Assembly (NCBI GenBank): GCA_018398805.1
Contig: JAGFBZ010002320.1
Coordinates: forward strand, 1-64,000
Direction: 5' to 3'
DNA: 64,000 bases
Source of the DNA: Hirundichthys speculiger
Taxonomy: Eukaryota; Chordata; Actinopteri; Beloniformes; Exocoetidae
The position numbers were made by a program, and so were the translations under genes. Below are positions 10,972-23,160 of this stretch, piece after piece. The notes beneath the pieces were generated by a model that was not told the DNA's origin, searched no databases, and worked only from the letters and a program-made list of their open reading frames with translations. Each line of letters opens with the position of its first letter. Within the stretch, counting starts at the first letter, position 1.

Positions 10972-11188
10972 CTGGACAGATTTTTTTATACCGCTAAAAA
11001 TGATCATAAAACATTGTATAATAGTCATGTTTCAAAGTAATTATTCAACCTTAATTCGTATCATATGTGTTTTCAGCACTTTTATTTGCCATTTATTCCG
11101 TTTCAAGGGAGAAAACTCACCACTGTGTAGTTTGGCATCATCGCGTGCACCACAATGAACATGGACCAGAGAAAGCAAAGGAGAGGGT

Positions 11189-11383
11189 TTGGAGTTTGGC
11201 GCTCAGAAAGAGAGTAAAGGCTGCAGGACCATCTCCAAGCAGCTCCGTGGTGTTATGACTACAGTTACAGATGTTGTTCAGAAGTATAAGGTCTACGAGA
11301 CTGTAACCAACCTGGCAGGACACGGCTGCCAAAGGGAACCGGAGCCTCCATGTAGATCAGAAGGATGGTGCAGACGGCGGTAA
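11189..11383 (+). pseudogene. Tc1 transposase N-terminal fragment (helix-turn-helix)
   Basis: The frame reads 'TISKQLRGVMTTVTDVVQKY' then 'KVYETVTNLAGHG', matching the first DNA-binding helix-turn-helix of Tc1-like transposases (ISKQL-x-x-S-x-x-TV-x-x-VI-x-K-x-K-x-x-GT-x-x-x-x-x-R-x-GR). No DDE core follows and the upstream frame is broken. It is a remnant. Confidence 0.6.
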
Positions 11384-11496
11384 AAAAGCCGAGGAAAGCA
11401 AACACCAAGTCGAGGTACGTCGCTGTCTGATCAAACTTGATTCAGTGCACGAGACGGTCAAGTCTCAAGACTATCAAGGGCTCACAGTATATAGAC

Positions 11497-12696
11497 CAGT
11501 GTTGGGCAAGTTTAATTTCTGCACGAACTAGTTAAGTTCATAGTTCACAGAAATTAAAATGAACTAGTTCAGTTCACCATTTCAAAAAATTAACTAAATA
11601 GTTCATTTTTAAAAAATTATTTTTTAATGTTGCTTCAAGCAATTATTTGTCAAAATGATTACCACTGACCATATACTACACCACCACAACTGGCAATTAT
11701 TTTATCCATTTTAACTGTCGAAAAACTATTGGTCCGATTCTGAATCCTTAACCAAACCAGGGTTCACATTAGCGTTGAAGGGACAGCTCATGTAAAACTG
11801 TCATTTCCGTTTCATCTTCTCTCTACAGCAGCCATTCCCAAACTTCAGAATACCAAGACCCAATTTGAAATGTGAAAAATCTCCACAGTCCACCGAAACC
11901 TTTAATCACAACTGTGATCAACATACAGGACCAGGAACCATGATCCGATATTAATGTGAGGGGTCAACAAATAAGGTGACACTTGTCATATTAAGTTAAG
12001 ATGACAGTAGAATAACACTTAACTGGTTTGTTTTATTACTTCTAAATGTTTTTTTTGATCATGTCATGAATATTTTACAGTAATTAAAAACATATTTAAA
12101 AAAGATCGAGGATTTAAAACACATTTGTTTAATTTTAATGACCTCTCGCGGCCCACCTGCAGTCCCACGACGGCCCACCAGGGGGCCGCGCCCACACTTT
12201 GGGAATCACTGCTCTATAGTAGATTAAAAATATGAGGAAAAACTTGCTCCCAAATGGTCTTTATTATCAGACAAAAACAGGTCCTTAAGGTGTAAATGTT
12301 TCCCCCCATTTCAATATTTCAATCCCCCCCCAGCAGTCGGGGGTCTCCTCCAGCTCTGGGTAACTGCAGCTTTCATCTTCCTTCATGATCGTTTTAAACA
12401 TTTCATGACGTAATTGTTAGCGTGACAGCAGCGACAGCCGTGTTGCCATGTTTGATTGATTTCCTCAGATACATATCAGGCTCGTTTGTGGTGGATTTTA
12501 AATGGGGTTCGCTGGAAACCTGGAACGGTTTTGACCGTGCGTGAACTTGAAAGAGCGTCGTTCACAACTGACCGAAATGAACTCGTTGACGCCCCCCGCT
12601 GGTGGAGGAGAAAGAGAGCGCGCTCAGTACACGTTCACGAAAAATATGAACTAGTTCGTGAACTTCGTTCAATGAAAGCGTTCAGGTACAACACTG
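11497..12696 (+). mobile_element. hAT element 'A' (CAGTGTTG ends) with nested hAT 'B'
   Basis: The ends are 'cagtgttgggcaag' at 11497 and 'gtacaacactg' to 12696. The flanking 8-mers atatagac (11489-11496) and atatggac (12697-12704) differ at one base, a good hAT duplication. Subterminal 'gaactagttc' and 'gttcgtgaac' palindromes occur at both ends. No transposase. Element B sits inside at 11829-12211. A second, inverted and truncated copy of this composite lies at 19673-20546. Confidence 0.8.
11829..12211 (+). mobile_element. hAT element 'B', copy 1, nested in A
   Basis: The left end 'cagccattcccaaac' and right end 'tttgggaatcactg' form the inverted repeats. The flanks ctctacag (11821-11828) and ctctatag (12212-12219) match at 7 of 8. 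The interior is AT-rich with 'ggcccaccagggggccgcg' near the right end. Non-coding. Other copies: 20156-20546 (minus) and 55388-55755 (plus). Confidence 0.8.
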
Positions 12697-14324
12697 ATAT
12701 GGACCCAAGACACGTGGCTAAAGAACCCAACGGTGCTGGTTGCATGAAACAGTGTCACACTTACAGATGTGAGACAGCTGGAGCAGCTCCAAAACACCTG
12801 TTGGCAGGTGCAGAAGTCTCTCTGAGAGCTGCAGAGAGTTCAGCAAAACATCCACCATCATTTCTCCTCAGCCGGCGCTGTTTTTGTTCGTTTCACCACG
12901 TGAAAGTCTGAGGCGAACGAAAAACTCGAAAAAAACAAAGCGCGAGTCTTGTTTTACACTCAATAATTAGGGAGGGATGCGCTGACGAATGTGCACATCT
13001 GTTCATGTCTTTCTGACAGGCGCTCGTAACTCACGGGCAGAAAGTACGCTAATGTGTTTTGTTTTCGACCACTCCTGAACATTCCTCGCTGACACGACGA
13101 CCCGCAAAGTCACCACATCAACACATTTGGAGCCTTTGCCTACGTGACACACTGACCCTCTGCTCCAAAATAAGAACCAAAAAAATCTTCCAGTTACGTC
13201 ATGTTCCCTGTCAGAAATAAAACAGAAAATAAAAACATGTTGACTGAGGGAATTCCAGAAGAAGAAGAAGAAGAAGAAATTTTCAGGAGTTATTTATGAT
13301 TTACCGAGGGGGAACGTTGGGAACTCCATAATGTTATTTTTCCAAGAGTGATTTCCATGAATGTTACTAATGATGTCTGTGGTCTGTCTGAGCCGCTGAT
13401 GGTCAGGGATTGTGGAAAGAAGGAGAGGGATGGAAGGATGGACGACGGAAAAAGAGAAAGAGAGAAGAGAAAGGGGGCAATAAGAGAAAGAGGATGAAGG
13501 ACAAACAGAAGGGCAAGAGATTAGAAAGATTTAGGGAACCCCGAGAAGAAAGAAAATAAAGGAAAAAGATCTAGAAGAAAATATCAAAGCGCAGGGAAAA
13601 GGTAAGTGAGGGGGGAAAATAAGAAAGGGGCAAGGAAAAAAAAAAGACTGGAAAGAACTTTCAGGAGCTGAAAAGAAGAGAAAAAGGGATAGAAATTGAC
13701 AGAAATGGAAAAAGAAGAAAGTACAAAGGCTCTTAAGATGTGCAGACCAAGAATCTGGGACGGAGTGGTGGCTGAGTTTCTGCCTCCAGATCTAAATTAT
13801 AGTTGCAGATACATGAACTCTGAAGGCATCAAAAGAACATAACAGCTGCTTTTGTCATTACTAATAATATCATAATATAAAACCACGAACATTGATCCTT
13901 TTTTTTTTTTTTTTTTCACCTTTTAATCAAGTTGTCACACACACGTACTGAACCTGAATGGCCCAGCAACGTAATCACGCATTTTTACAAGTTTACATAT
14001 GAGTAATATTTACACACACGCCAATAAAATATGTTGCACTTGCAGAAAACTGGTGGTCGGTGACCATGATGGACTGGCGGCCATGATGGACCGGCGGCCA
14101 TGATGGACTGGCGGCCTGTCCAGAGACAGCTGGTGTAGGAACGAGCATGAACTTACTTTTGGATTTGATGCTAACTCGTGTGTGGGATATTCAAGCTCCA
14201 ATATTCCATAATTCCCTTTGTTTCGATGTTCTTGATCACGCAGTCGTGGAACGATCTTGTTCTGACTCAAGTTGCTTTTGTTTCTTCAAGTTTAGTCAAA
14301 CCTTGATAGAAGACACAATATAAA
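12697..14324. other. no gene; purine-rich low-complexity stretch
   Basis: Contains (GAA)n at 13258-13278, a polypurine GA-rich tract from about 13415 to 13735, a T18 run near 13900-13917, and three tandem copies of a 'ggcggccatgatggac' phrase at 14070-14115. No exon or mobile-element edge was recognised. Confidence 0.5.
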
Positions 14325-17300
14325 ATTATCCCAGCGATTCCCCGTGAAATTTAGGATTGAATTCAAAATTCTGCTACTCAGATATAAGACTCTTAATGAC
14401 CAAGCTCCTGGTTATCTACAAGACCTGATAACTCCTGATGCTCCTGGTTATCTAGCAGACCTGATAACTCCTGATGCTCCTGGTTATCTACAAGACCTGA
14501 TAAATCCTGATGTTCCTGGTTATCTACAAGACCTGATAAATCCTGATGCTCCTGGTTATCTACAAGACCTGATAACTCCTGATGCTCCTGGTTATCTAGC
14601 AGACCTGATAACGCCTGATGCTCCTGGTTATCTACAAGACCTGATAACTCCTGATGCTTCTGGTTATCTAGCAGACCTGATAACTCCTGATGCTCCTGGT
14701 TATCTAGCAGACCTGATAACTCCTGATGCTCCTGGTTATCTACAAGACCTGATAACTCCTGATGCTCCTGGTTATCTAGCAGACCTGATAACTCCTGATG
14801 CTCCTGGTTATCTACAAGACCTGATAACTCCTGATGCTCCTGGTTATCTACAAGACCTGATAACTCCTGATGTTCCTGGTTATCTACAAGACCTGATAAC
14901 TCCTGATGCTCCTGGTTATCTAGCAGACCTGATAACTCCTGATGCTCCTGGTTATCTAGCAGACCTGATAACTCCTGATGCTCCTGGTTATCTAGCAGAC
15001 CTGATAACTCCTGATGCTCCTGGTTATCTAGCAGACCTGATAACCCCTGATGCTCCTGGTTATCTAGACCTGATAACTCCTGATGCTCCTGGTTATCTAG
15101 CAGACCTGATAACTCCTGATGCTCCTGGTTATCTAGCAGACCTGATAACTCCTGATGCTTCCTGGTTATCTAGCAGACCTGATAACTCCTGATGCTCCTG
15201 GTTATCTACAAGACCTGATAACTCCTGATGCTCCTGGTTATCTACAAGACCTGATAACTCCTGATGCTCCTGGTTATCTAGCAGACCTGATAACTCCTGA
15301 TGCTCCTGGTTATCTAGCAGACCTGATAACTCCTGATGCTCCTGGTTATCTAGCAGACCTGATAACTCCTGATGCTCCTGGTTATCTACAAGACCTGATA
15401 ACTCCTGATGCTCCTGGTTATCTATCAGACCTGATAACTCCTGATGCTCCTGGTTATCTACAGACCTGATAACTCCTGATGCTCCTGGTTATCTACAGAC
15501 CTGATAACTCCTGATGCTCCTGGTTATCTAGCAGACCTGATAACTCCTGATGCTCCTGGTTATCTAGCAGACCTGATAACTCCTGATGCTCCTGGTTATC
15601 TATCAGACCTGATAACTCCTGATGCTCCTGGTTATCTAGCAGACCTGATAACTCCTGATGCTCCTGGTTATCTATCAGACCTGATAACTCCTGATGCTCC
15701 TGGTTATCTAGCAGACCTGATAACTCCTGATGCTCCTGGTTATCTATCAAACCTGATAACTCCTGATGCTCCTGGTTATCTAGCAGACCTGATAACTCCT
15801 GATGCTCCTGGTTATCTAGCAGACCTGATAACTCCTGATGCTCCTGGTTATCTATCAGACCTGATAACTCCTGATGCTCCTGGTTATCTAGCAGACCTGA
15901 TAACTCCTGATGCTCCTGGTTATCTATCAAGACCTGATAACTCCTGATGCTCCTGGTTATCTAGCAGACCTGATAACTCCTGATGCTCCTGGTTATCTAG
16001 CAGACCTGATAACTCCTGATGCTCCTGGTTATCTAGCAGACCTGATAACTCCTGATGCTCCTGGTTATCTATCAAGACCTGATAACTCCTGATGCTCCTG
16101 GTTATCTACAAGACCTGATATCTCCTGATGCTCCTGGTTATCTAGCAGACCTGATAACTCCTGATGCTCTTGGTTATCTATCAGACCTGATAACTGATGC
16201 TCTGGTTATCTAGCAGACCTGATAACTCCTGATGCTCCTGGTTATCTAGACCTGATAACTCCTGATGCTCCTGGTTATCTATCAGACCTGATAACTCCTG
16301 ATGCTCCTGGTTATCTATCAGACCTGATAACTCCTGATGCTCCTGGTTATCTAGCAGACCTGATAACTCCTGATGCTCCTGGTTATCTAGCAGACCTGAT
16401 AACTCCTGATGCTCCTGGTTATCTATCAGACCTGATAACTCCTGATGCTCCTGGTTATCTATCAGACCTGATAACTCCTGATGCTCCTGGTTATCTATCA
16501 GACCTGATAACTCCTGATGCTCCTGGTTATCTAGCAGACCTGATAACTCCTGATGCTCCTGGTTATCTATCAAGACCTGATAACTCCTGATGCTCCTGGT
16601 TATCTAGACCTGATAACTCCTGATGCTCCTGGTTATCTAGCAGACCTGATAACTCCTGATGCTCCTGGTTATCTAGCAGACCTGATAACTCCTGATGCTC
16701 CTGGTTATCTAGCAGACCTGATAACTCCTGATGCTCTGGTTATCTACAAGACCTGATAACTCCTGATGCTCCTGGTTATCTATAAGACCTGATAACTCCT
16801 GATGCTCCTGGTTATCTATCAGACCTGATAACTCCTGATGCTCCTGGTTATCTAGCAGACCTGATAACTCCTGATGCTCCTGGTTATCTAGACAGACCTG
16901 ATAACTCCTGATGCTCCTGGTTATCTAGCAGACCTGATAACTCCTGATGCTCCTGGTTATCTAGCAGACCTGATAACTCCTGATGCTCCTGGTTATCTAC
17001 AGACCTGATAACTCCTGATGCTCTCTGGTTATCTAGCAGACCTGATAACTCCTGATGCTCCTGGTTATCTAGCAGACCTGATAACTCCTGATGCTCCTGG
17101 TTATCTAGCAGACCTGATAACTCCTGATGCTCCTGGTTATCTAGAAGACCTGATAACTCCTGATGCTCCTGGTTATCTATCAAGACCTGATAACTCCTGA
17201 TGCTCCTGGTTATCTAGCAGACCTGATAACTCCTGATGCTCCTGGTTATCTAGCAGACCTGATAACTCCTGATGCTCCTGGTTATCTACAAGACCTGATA

Positions 17301-18178
17301 ACTCCTGATGCTCCTGGTTATCTAGCAGACCTGATAACCCCTGATGCTCCTGTTATCTATCAAGACCTGATAACTCCTGATGCTCCTGGTTATCTAGCAG
17401 ACCTGATAACTCCTGATGCTCCTGGTTATCTATCAGACCTGATAAACTCCTGATGCTCCTGGTTATCTAGCAGACCTGATAACTCCTGATGCTCCTGGTT
17501 ATATAGAAGACCTGATTACTCCTGATGCTCCTGGTTATATAGAAGACCTGATAACTCTTGATGCTCCTGGTTATCTAGCAGACCTGATAACTCCTGATGC
17601 TCCTGGTTATCTATAAAGACCTGATAACTCTTGATGCTCCTGGTTATCTAGCAGACCTGATAACTCCTGATGCTCCTGGTTATCTACAAGACCTGGTAAA
17701 TCCTGATGCTCCTAATAGAGCTCTCTGCTCTCAGAGTGCAGGTTTACTTGTAGTTCCTAGAAGATCCAGAAGTAGATTTGGAGGACGGGCTTTCTGCTAT
17801 CAGACACCTTTGCTATGGAACCAGCTACCAGTTTGAGTTCAGGAGGCTGACACCACCTCCACCTTTAAAACTAAACTGAAAACATTTTTGTGTGTAGTAA
17901 AGCTTATAGTTAGTCTAAACTATAGTGTGTTTGGGCCAATAGTCACAGCTACAGTTACAGGAATGGCTGAAGACCAGACCAGAGCAGGGTGGTCTGAAAC
18001 ATAGCCTCGTCATAGCTATGCTGCTATAGGTCTACACTGCAGGGAGACACCAACATGATCCATCCCTCTTCTCTCCCTCCTCCTTTCCTCCTTTCCTTAA
18101 AAAAACATTTAATCGTTGCCTAGCCCTAATTGTAATAGATGCTATATAAACATAGCTGAATTGAACTGAATTGAATAG
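14325..18178 (+). mobile_element. LINE 3' end with internal 36-bp repeat expansion
   Basis: 14340-14403 encodes 'FRIEFKILLLRYKTLN', and 17713-17840 encodes 'SAGLLVVPRRSRSRFGGRA' then 'LLWNQLPV'. In the common fish non-LTR C-terminus (FRIxFKILLLTYKALN-xx-AP-x-YL-x-DLL-x-P-...-LRSS-x-x-x-LL-x-VPR-...-LWN-x-LP) these blocks are separated by only about 20 residues; here by 3.3 kb. 17860-18178 is the non-coding tail, ending in 'gaattgaactgaattgaata'. The RT core is absent. Clade within the LINEs not assigned. Confidence 0.7.
14404..17712 (+). repeat. 36-bp minisatellite (APGYLxDLITPD)n, about 90 copies
   Basis: The unit is 12 codons: GCTCCTGGTTATCTA, then CAAGAC, GCAGAC or TCAGAC, then CTGATAACTCCTGAT. 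It encodes APGYL(Q/A/S)DLITPD, the hinge motif of the flanking LINE frame. The first 280 or so codons stay in frame (14344-15192). After that, units of 33, 35 and 37 bp shift the frame repeatedly. Minus-strand frames ('DNQEHQELSGL') are shadows. The array therefore grew from a piece of LINE coding sequence. Confidence 0.95.
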
Positions 18179-18640
18179 TAGTGATGGTGTTTCAGGATCA
18201 TATTCACATGTGGCTTCTTCTTGCCACGACGGAGCTTTAACCTGAATGTTGTGGGTGGTGCATCGAACTCTGCTCCTGGACAGTGATTCCTGGAAGACTT
18301 GCCTATGCAGTCATTTCCATCCCAGGATCACGTCTGTAATTTAGTACCACCTGAGGGCCAGAGTCATCCAGATTCTCCAATTATTTATATTCTGAGCCCT
18401 GATTGGCCCAACTTTATGTCTGAGTGACTCTGTCTTTCAAAGATGCTCTTTTTATTCACAATCATATGACCTGTTTCCAGTCAATCTAATTACTTGCAAA
18501 ATTCTCCTGCAGGTCTTTAAAATATTGAATCATGAGATTCAGAAATCACTGCCGTCAGTATTTACTCATATCCTTTGTATTATTTGTATTATTATTAACT
18601 GATTTAATTATGTTCTGACCAGAGTTTCTGGCCAGCGCGG
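18179..18640. other. possible dispersed-repeat fragments
   Basis: 18185-18360 ('gatggtgtttcaggatcata', 'cacgtctgtaatttagtacc') and 18365-18500 resemble pieces of a dispersed teleost DNA repeat I recall but cannot name. No coding potential, no ends found. Confidence 0.3.
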
Positions 18641-19514
18641 ACCTCAGAGAAGCACTGTTTACTTTCTTACTCTTTGTTTAGTGACTCTGAATTAACACGG
18701 GGCTTTCGAAGGATGTGGAAAACCTGCAGGGGAGACTCATTTCTCGCCCCGCATTTCTGTCCACCTTGAAAGTGTTTATTATTCCGCCGTCTTGCTGTGT
18801 ATCCCGCCGGTGAGGCGAACAAGCCGAGGCCCCGTCAAACACAAACAGGAACATGTAAACCTCAGCGCAGTCGCTCAGTCAGCCACGCCTGACTTCCCTT
18901 TTGAACCTTTAAAAAAAAAGGCAGCGAGAACACACTCACTGTGCAGCGCTCTGGTAATCCGAACCATCCCGACGCCGCCTTCAGGTTCGCCCCGTTGCCG
19001 TGGAGGCACAAATGTTACAGTGGCGTGTCTATTATGGGATGGGAGCGGGGTGAATTCGGGGTTAAACCACGCGTTTGTGTGCGACTCGAGTGGCCTTTTG
19101 CTGCCGCCGCTATGTTTATGCGTCTGCTGCACGGTCTACGTGTTTTCCTGCATGTGCGTGTGCACGTGCGTGTGACAGGCTGCAGATTTCAGGACTGCGA
19201 GGGGACGGTGACTCGTCTCCCTGAGAGCACAGAGTAAACAGAGACATCTGACTTTTGGCTGCCCTTCCGCACAGTCATCTTACAGGGTAATGGTGTCATT
19301 CATCCTGCTAACGGCCGACGGAGGTGGCCCGCAGACCGGAAGGATTCCTGCACCGTTTCCAAACCCTGATGAAACGGATCAGGACCGGTACCACCTGCCT
19401 AAACACACACGGCAAGTGGGTGCCGAAATCTCACCACCGAGAAGTTGTCGACCACCTCTCGTGGAGCCGCCCCCGCCAGGACCAACCGAGGAGATGCTTC
19501 ACCGTGTGGTATCT
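18641..19514. other. no gene seen; CpG-richer stretch
   Basis: GC and CpG content is higher than in the surroundings (18780-19110). Several overlapping open frames exist, none with splice or family support. 19120-19175 is TG/GTGC-rich. Confidence 0.35.
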
Positions 19515-19600
19515 GTCTGTCACGTCGTTACGGAGGAATTCTGGCCCACTCCTCTTTACGAGATTTCTCCAGCTCATTGAGGTTCGCGGGCATTTGTTGA
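19515..19600 (-). pseudogene. Tc1 transposase C-terminal scrap
   Basis: The minus-strand translation gives 'NLNELEKSRKEEWARIPP', matching the C-terminal block of Tc1-like transposases (NLxELExxxKEEWxxIPP) that follows the catalytic glutamate. Nothing else of the protein is readable nearby. Confidence 0.5.
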
Positions 19601-19672
19601 ATCGACAACATTCTGCTGCAGATTAGCTGCTCTGCTTGGAATAATCTTCCTAAACTCTGCTGTAGCTGTTGG

Positions 19673-20546
19673 CAGTGTTGTACCTGAACGAAAGTTCACG
19701 AACTAGTTCATATTTTGCGCGAACTTGAACTGAGCGCGCTCTCTTTCTCCTTCACCAGCGGGGGGCGTGAACGAGTTCATTTGGGCAGTTTCGAACGACG
19801 CTCTTTCAAAGTTCACGCACGGTCAAAACCGTTCCAGGTTTCCAGCGAACCCCATTTAAAATCCACCACAAACGAGTCTGATATGTATCTGAGGAAATCA
19901 ATCAAACATGGCAACACGGCTGTCGCTGCTGTCACGCTAACAATTGCTTCATCAAACGTTTCAAACAAGCATGAAGGAAGATGAAAGCTACAGTTATCCA
20001 GAGCTGGAGGAGACCCCCGACTCCTGAGGGGGGGGGGGGGGGTTGAAATATTGAAATGGGGGGAAAAAACATTTGCACCTTAAGGACCTGTTTTTGTCTT
20101 ATAATAAAGACCATTTGGCAGCAAGTTTTTCCTCATAATTTAACATACTGTAGAGCAGTGATTCCCAAAGTGTGGGCCGCGGCCCCCTGGTGGGCCGTCG
20201 TGGAACTGCAGGTGGGCCGTGAGAGATCATTAAAATTAAACAAATGTGTTTTAAATCCTCTATCTTTTTTTTTTATTATATGTTTTTAATTACTGTAAAA
20301 TATTCATGACATAATTAAAAAAAAAACATTAAGAAGTAATAAAACAAACCAGTTAAGTGTTATTCTACTGTCATCTTAACTTAATATGACAAGTGTCACC
20401 TTATTTGTTGACCCCTCACATTAATATCGGATCATGGTTCCTGGTCCTGTATGTTGATCACAGTTGTGATTAAAGGTTTCGGTGGGCTGTGGAGATTTTT
20501 CACATTTCAAATTGGGCCTTGGTAATCTGAAGTTTGGGAATGGCTG
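19673..20546 (-). mobile_element. hAT composite A+B, inverted truncated copy
   Basis: Reads as the reverse complement of 12696 down to 11829: the A end 'cagtgttgtacctgaacg' at 19673, the shared interior, then B in minus orientation at 20156-20546. The B duplication ctgtagag (20148-20155) is the complement of that in copy 1, so both copies descend from one composite. The half of A beyond B is missing and is replaced by a poly(A) run at 20549-20573. Confidence 0.8.
20156..20546 (-). mobile_element. hAT element 'B', copy 2
   Basis: The ends are 'cagtgattcccaaag' and 'gtttgggaatggctg'. The interior matches copy 1 throughout by eye. It ends one or two bases before a run of A. Confidence 0.8.
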
Positions 20547-20548
20547 CT

Positions 20549-20573
20549 AAAAAAAAAAAAAAAAAAAAAAAAA
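20549..20573 (+). repeat. poly(A) run at truncation point
   Basis: About 25 A bases exactly where copy 2 of the hAT composite stops. Confidence 0.9.
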
Positions 20574-22312
20574 TCAATGTAACGACAACATCTTTCTTGC
20601 ATGATCAGAGATTTGACCCATTCCCCGACATCAACTGGGGTGGTGCACCTGCAGGTGCTTCTGAGAATTGAATGTTCTTTGCTTTAGATAGTCTTGTGGC
20701 CTTTTTTCCCACTGAGTTTTTGGCCTAGTCTAGAGTAGATAGTCTCAAAGGGGTCTTTTGCCGTTCCCTTTATTTTTGGAATCTGACAATCTAAATTGTA
20801 CTAAAATTCAAAATTCAAACTCTAAATTTAATCACTTTAATCATTTTAACCAATCAATCAACTGATTCCAATCTGAGCTGCAAACCAGTGAAACATAGCT
20901 GGGGACGGGGGTTTGGCCACTAGAGGGATCACATTTAATAGAGTAGACTGCGCTCCATTATTCCCTGTTTAACTCGCTGTTGTGGGCGGCGCCCTTTGGG
21001 CGGGAACCGTGTGCTTTACTGCTGTGATCTAGATAAGCTTTTCATATATGCAAAGAAAATGAGGTTCAAAAACAGAAGTAGGGATTGTAATATTAAAAAT
21101 TGCATTTTGAGCTAAAGTGCTGTGTCATGAGTCCATGACTTCTGGTCTCGATTACTGTGTGTTCGAAGGCCACAGTTTTATCGTTCTGGCTCCAACAAGT
21201 CTTCTTTTGACACGTAGACGTCTAGAGAACTTATCCAAGGTTCCTGATGTTTTCATGTGATGTTTAAAGGCAACTGAACAATTGTCTGAACCATCCCGCG
21301 TTCTGTAACGACCTCTCTGAATTTGCTTGCAGACTTGGAGAATAAAACTCCGTTTTGCACCTCAGTCGTATTCCAGCCTATTGCTTAACTGAATTGACTG
21401 CCTCACCAGAACACAATTAGAGTACAATTTGAGTGTATGCTTATGAGTAAGATATACCCAAATTTAAACACAACAGAAACGCATTCAGGCCAAAACAGGA
21501 AATATGAACCACCTGTGGAAGTGACGGGGCTCTAAAACCGCCACCCGGTCGTTGTGAGCGACCCAACTGAAGTCTCTGGATGGTTGGCCCGTCTCTACAA
21601 CTGTCTTCTTCTTCACCTTCATGTGCTCTGCTGGGCCTCAGAGGCAGGTTGTGCTCTTAAGTTGTGCTCCCACCCAGCCTTTGATTATTATTTCCAAGTG
21701 GAAAGCCTTTCAAAGCGTTTGAGGAGCGAAGTTAGCATGTCGGTGTTAACGTGATCGTCTGAGGCTGTATTTAGCTCATTCTAGGACCTGCTGAGGACCG
21801 GACGATTTTCTGTGATCCGACACTTGAAACCTTAGAATTGATGAGGCTGTACTTGCTTCTTAATGTGCGGTATGTTTGAATATTTGTGTGGGATTTAAGT
21901 GTACAGCTTTGTATGAAATGTTTAAAGAAGACAGTAACTGTTCCTTTTACTTCGTGCAAAGGGGGAGGCTGTTAAAATAGTCCCAGGGTGTCTTTAAACT
22001 CGTGTGTTTGTGTGCGCTGGAATCCCTGCAGGTCAGCCAAAGGCTAGAGGAGCACTTGTCCCCGTGTCCTCCTCGCTACCTCACCCTTTCTTTTCTTTCC
22101 TTCCTCTCAGGAATATCTTTCTGTCTCCTGGGGGAGAACGAAGGGGGAAAGGAAACAGAGGATCACAGATATGTGACTGGTTGGGCCGGAGACCTCGAAG
22201 GTTCCAGTGTTACACCTGGTTCATGTAACGGTGGGGTTAAATTTAATAATTAGGGGTTGGGAGTTGTAATAACTCTGGGTGATACTAGGCTATTGCTTAA
22301 TATATATTTATA
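20574..22312. other. no gene seen
   Basis: Mixed composition. Open frames near 21554 and 22002 are short and unsupported. No repeat edges or RNA genes recognised. Confidence 0.35.
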
Positions 22313-22560
22313 TAGGGCTGTGCAACGATTAAAATTTTTAATCGCGATTTAGCGCATTATTTCCCTGATTAATCACGATTAATCGCATTGTATACGGAAA
22401 ATCAAATAATGAATTCAAAAGTAGTGTAAAGGTCACTTTTATTTAAATGTTCTGCTGCCATATGAACACTTAACATCAGCACTTGTCAGTAACAGATATT
22501 TAGTGTAAATCTCAAATACAAATAACCTTGTTTCTGTTGAATCCTCCGTCTGGGAGAACT
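22313..22560 (+). mobile_element. hAT-type left end
   Basis: Begins 'tagggctgtgcaacgatt' and continues with 'aatcgcgattt' and 'attaatcgcat' motifs, a known style of fish hAT terminus. No matching right end was found, so the right limit is approximate. Confidence 0.5.
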
Positions 22561-22994
22561 TTAAAATGAAAATGTCCATGTTAAAGTTCTGTAAGTTTAT
22601 CAATCCATGTATCATTCTTTCTTTCCATTTTCAATTGTCAATCAAAAATGTAAAAAATTAAAAAGTGACATTTTATTACATTTTTCGTTTTTTAATCTAA
22701 CACAAAAAAACGAAAAAAAAAAAAGCCTGTTTTTTTATATTCAAATTTTAGACTTGGATCAAAAATATGAAATTAAAAAATGGGCCACAGAACTGAATTT
22801 GTTTTATAATCCAGGACTGGACTTCAGTAGATGTTATACATTTCAGACTGGTACCATGACGCATCTAGCTTTAGATAGCTATGATTTCTTGTTTATGGTA
22901 TGAAAAAAACACAAGATGGCAGTTTAGAAACATCTCCTCTAAAGCTTTACCTCCACTGATATCAACAGAGGAACCTGAAGGGACTGCTGGTCAC

Positions 22995-23160
22995 TAGAGG
23001 TGGACGGATCGATCCAAATATCAATAATATCGACAAAAATGTTCATGATAGATTAAGCTTAATATGAAAAAGTATCAGTATTGGTATCAGTATCGGCAAT
23101 ACTGGCCCTGTATTTACTTGGTATTGGATCAATACCATAAGTGGGTCACCCATCGTGTCT
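22995..23160 (+). mobile_element. internally deleted hAT copy (TAGAGGTGG family)
   Basis: Starts 'tagaggtggacggatcgatc'. The interior ('gttcatgatagatt', 'actggccctgtatttacttg') is the inverted match of 38340-38460, and the right end 'gtgggtcacccat' matches the opposite terminus there. It is therefore a short deletion derivative of the element at 38310-39134, in inverse orientation. Confidence 0.6.

Noticed and set aside
12456..12911. 151-codon plus-strand frame
   Set aside because: It starts inside the hAT A element and runs out through its end into unrelated DNA; no conserved domain.
14344..15192. 282-codon frame of APGYLxDLITPD repeats as a repeat-protein gene
   Set aside because: It starts inside a LINE C-terminus, lacks any promoter or splice context, and later units carry frame-breaking indels. 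It is a minisatellite derived from LINE coding sequence.
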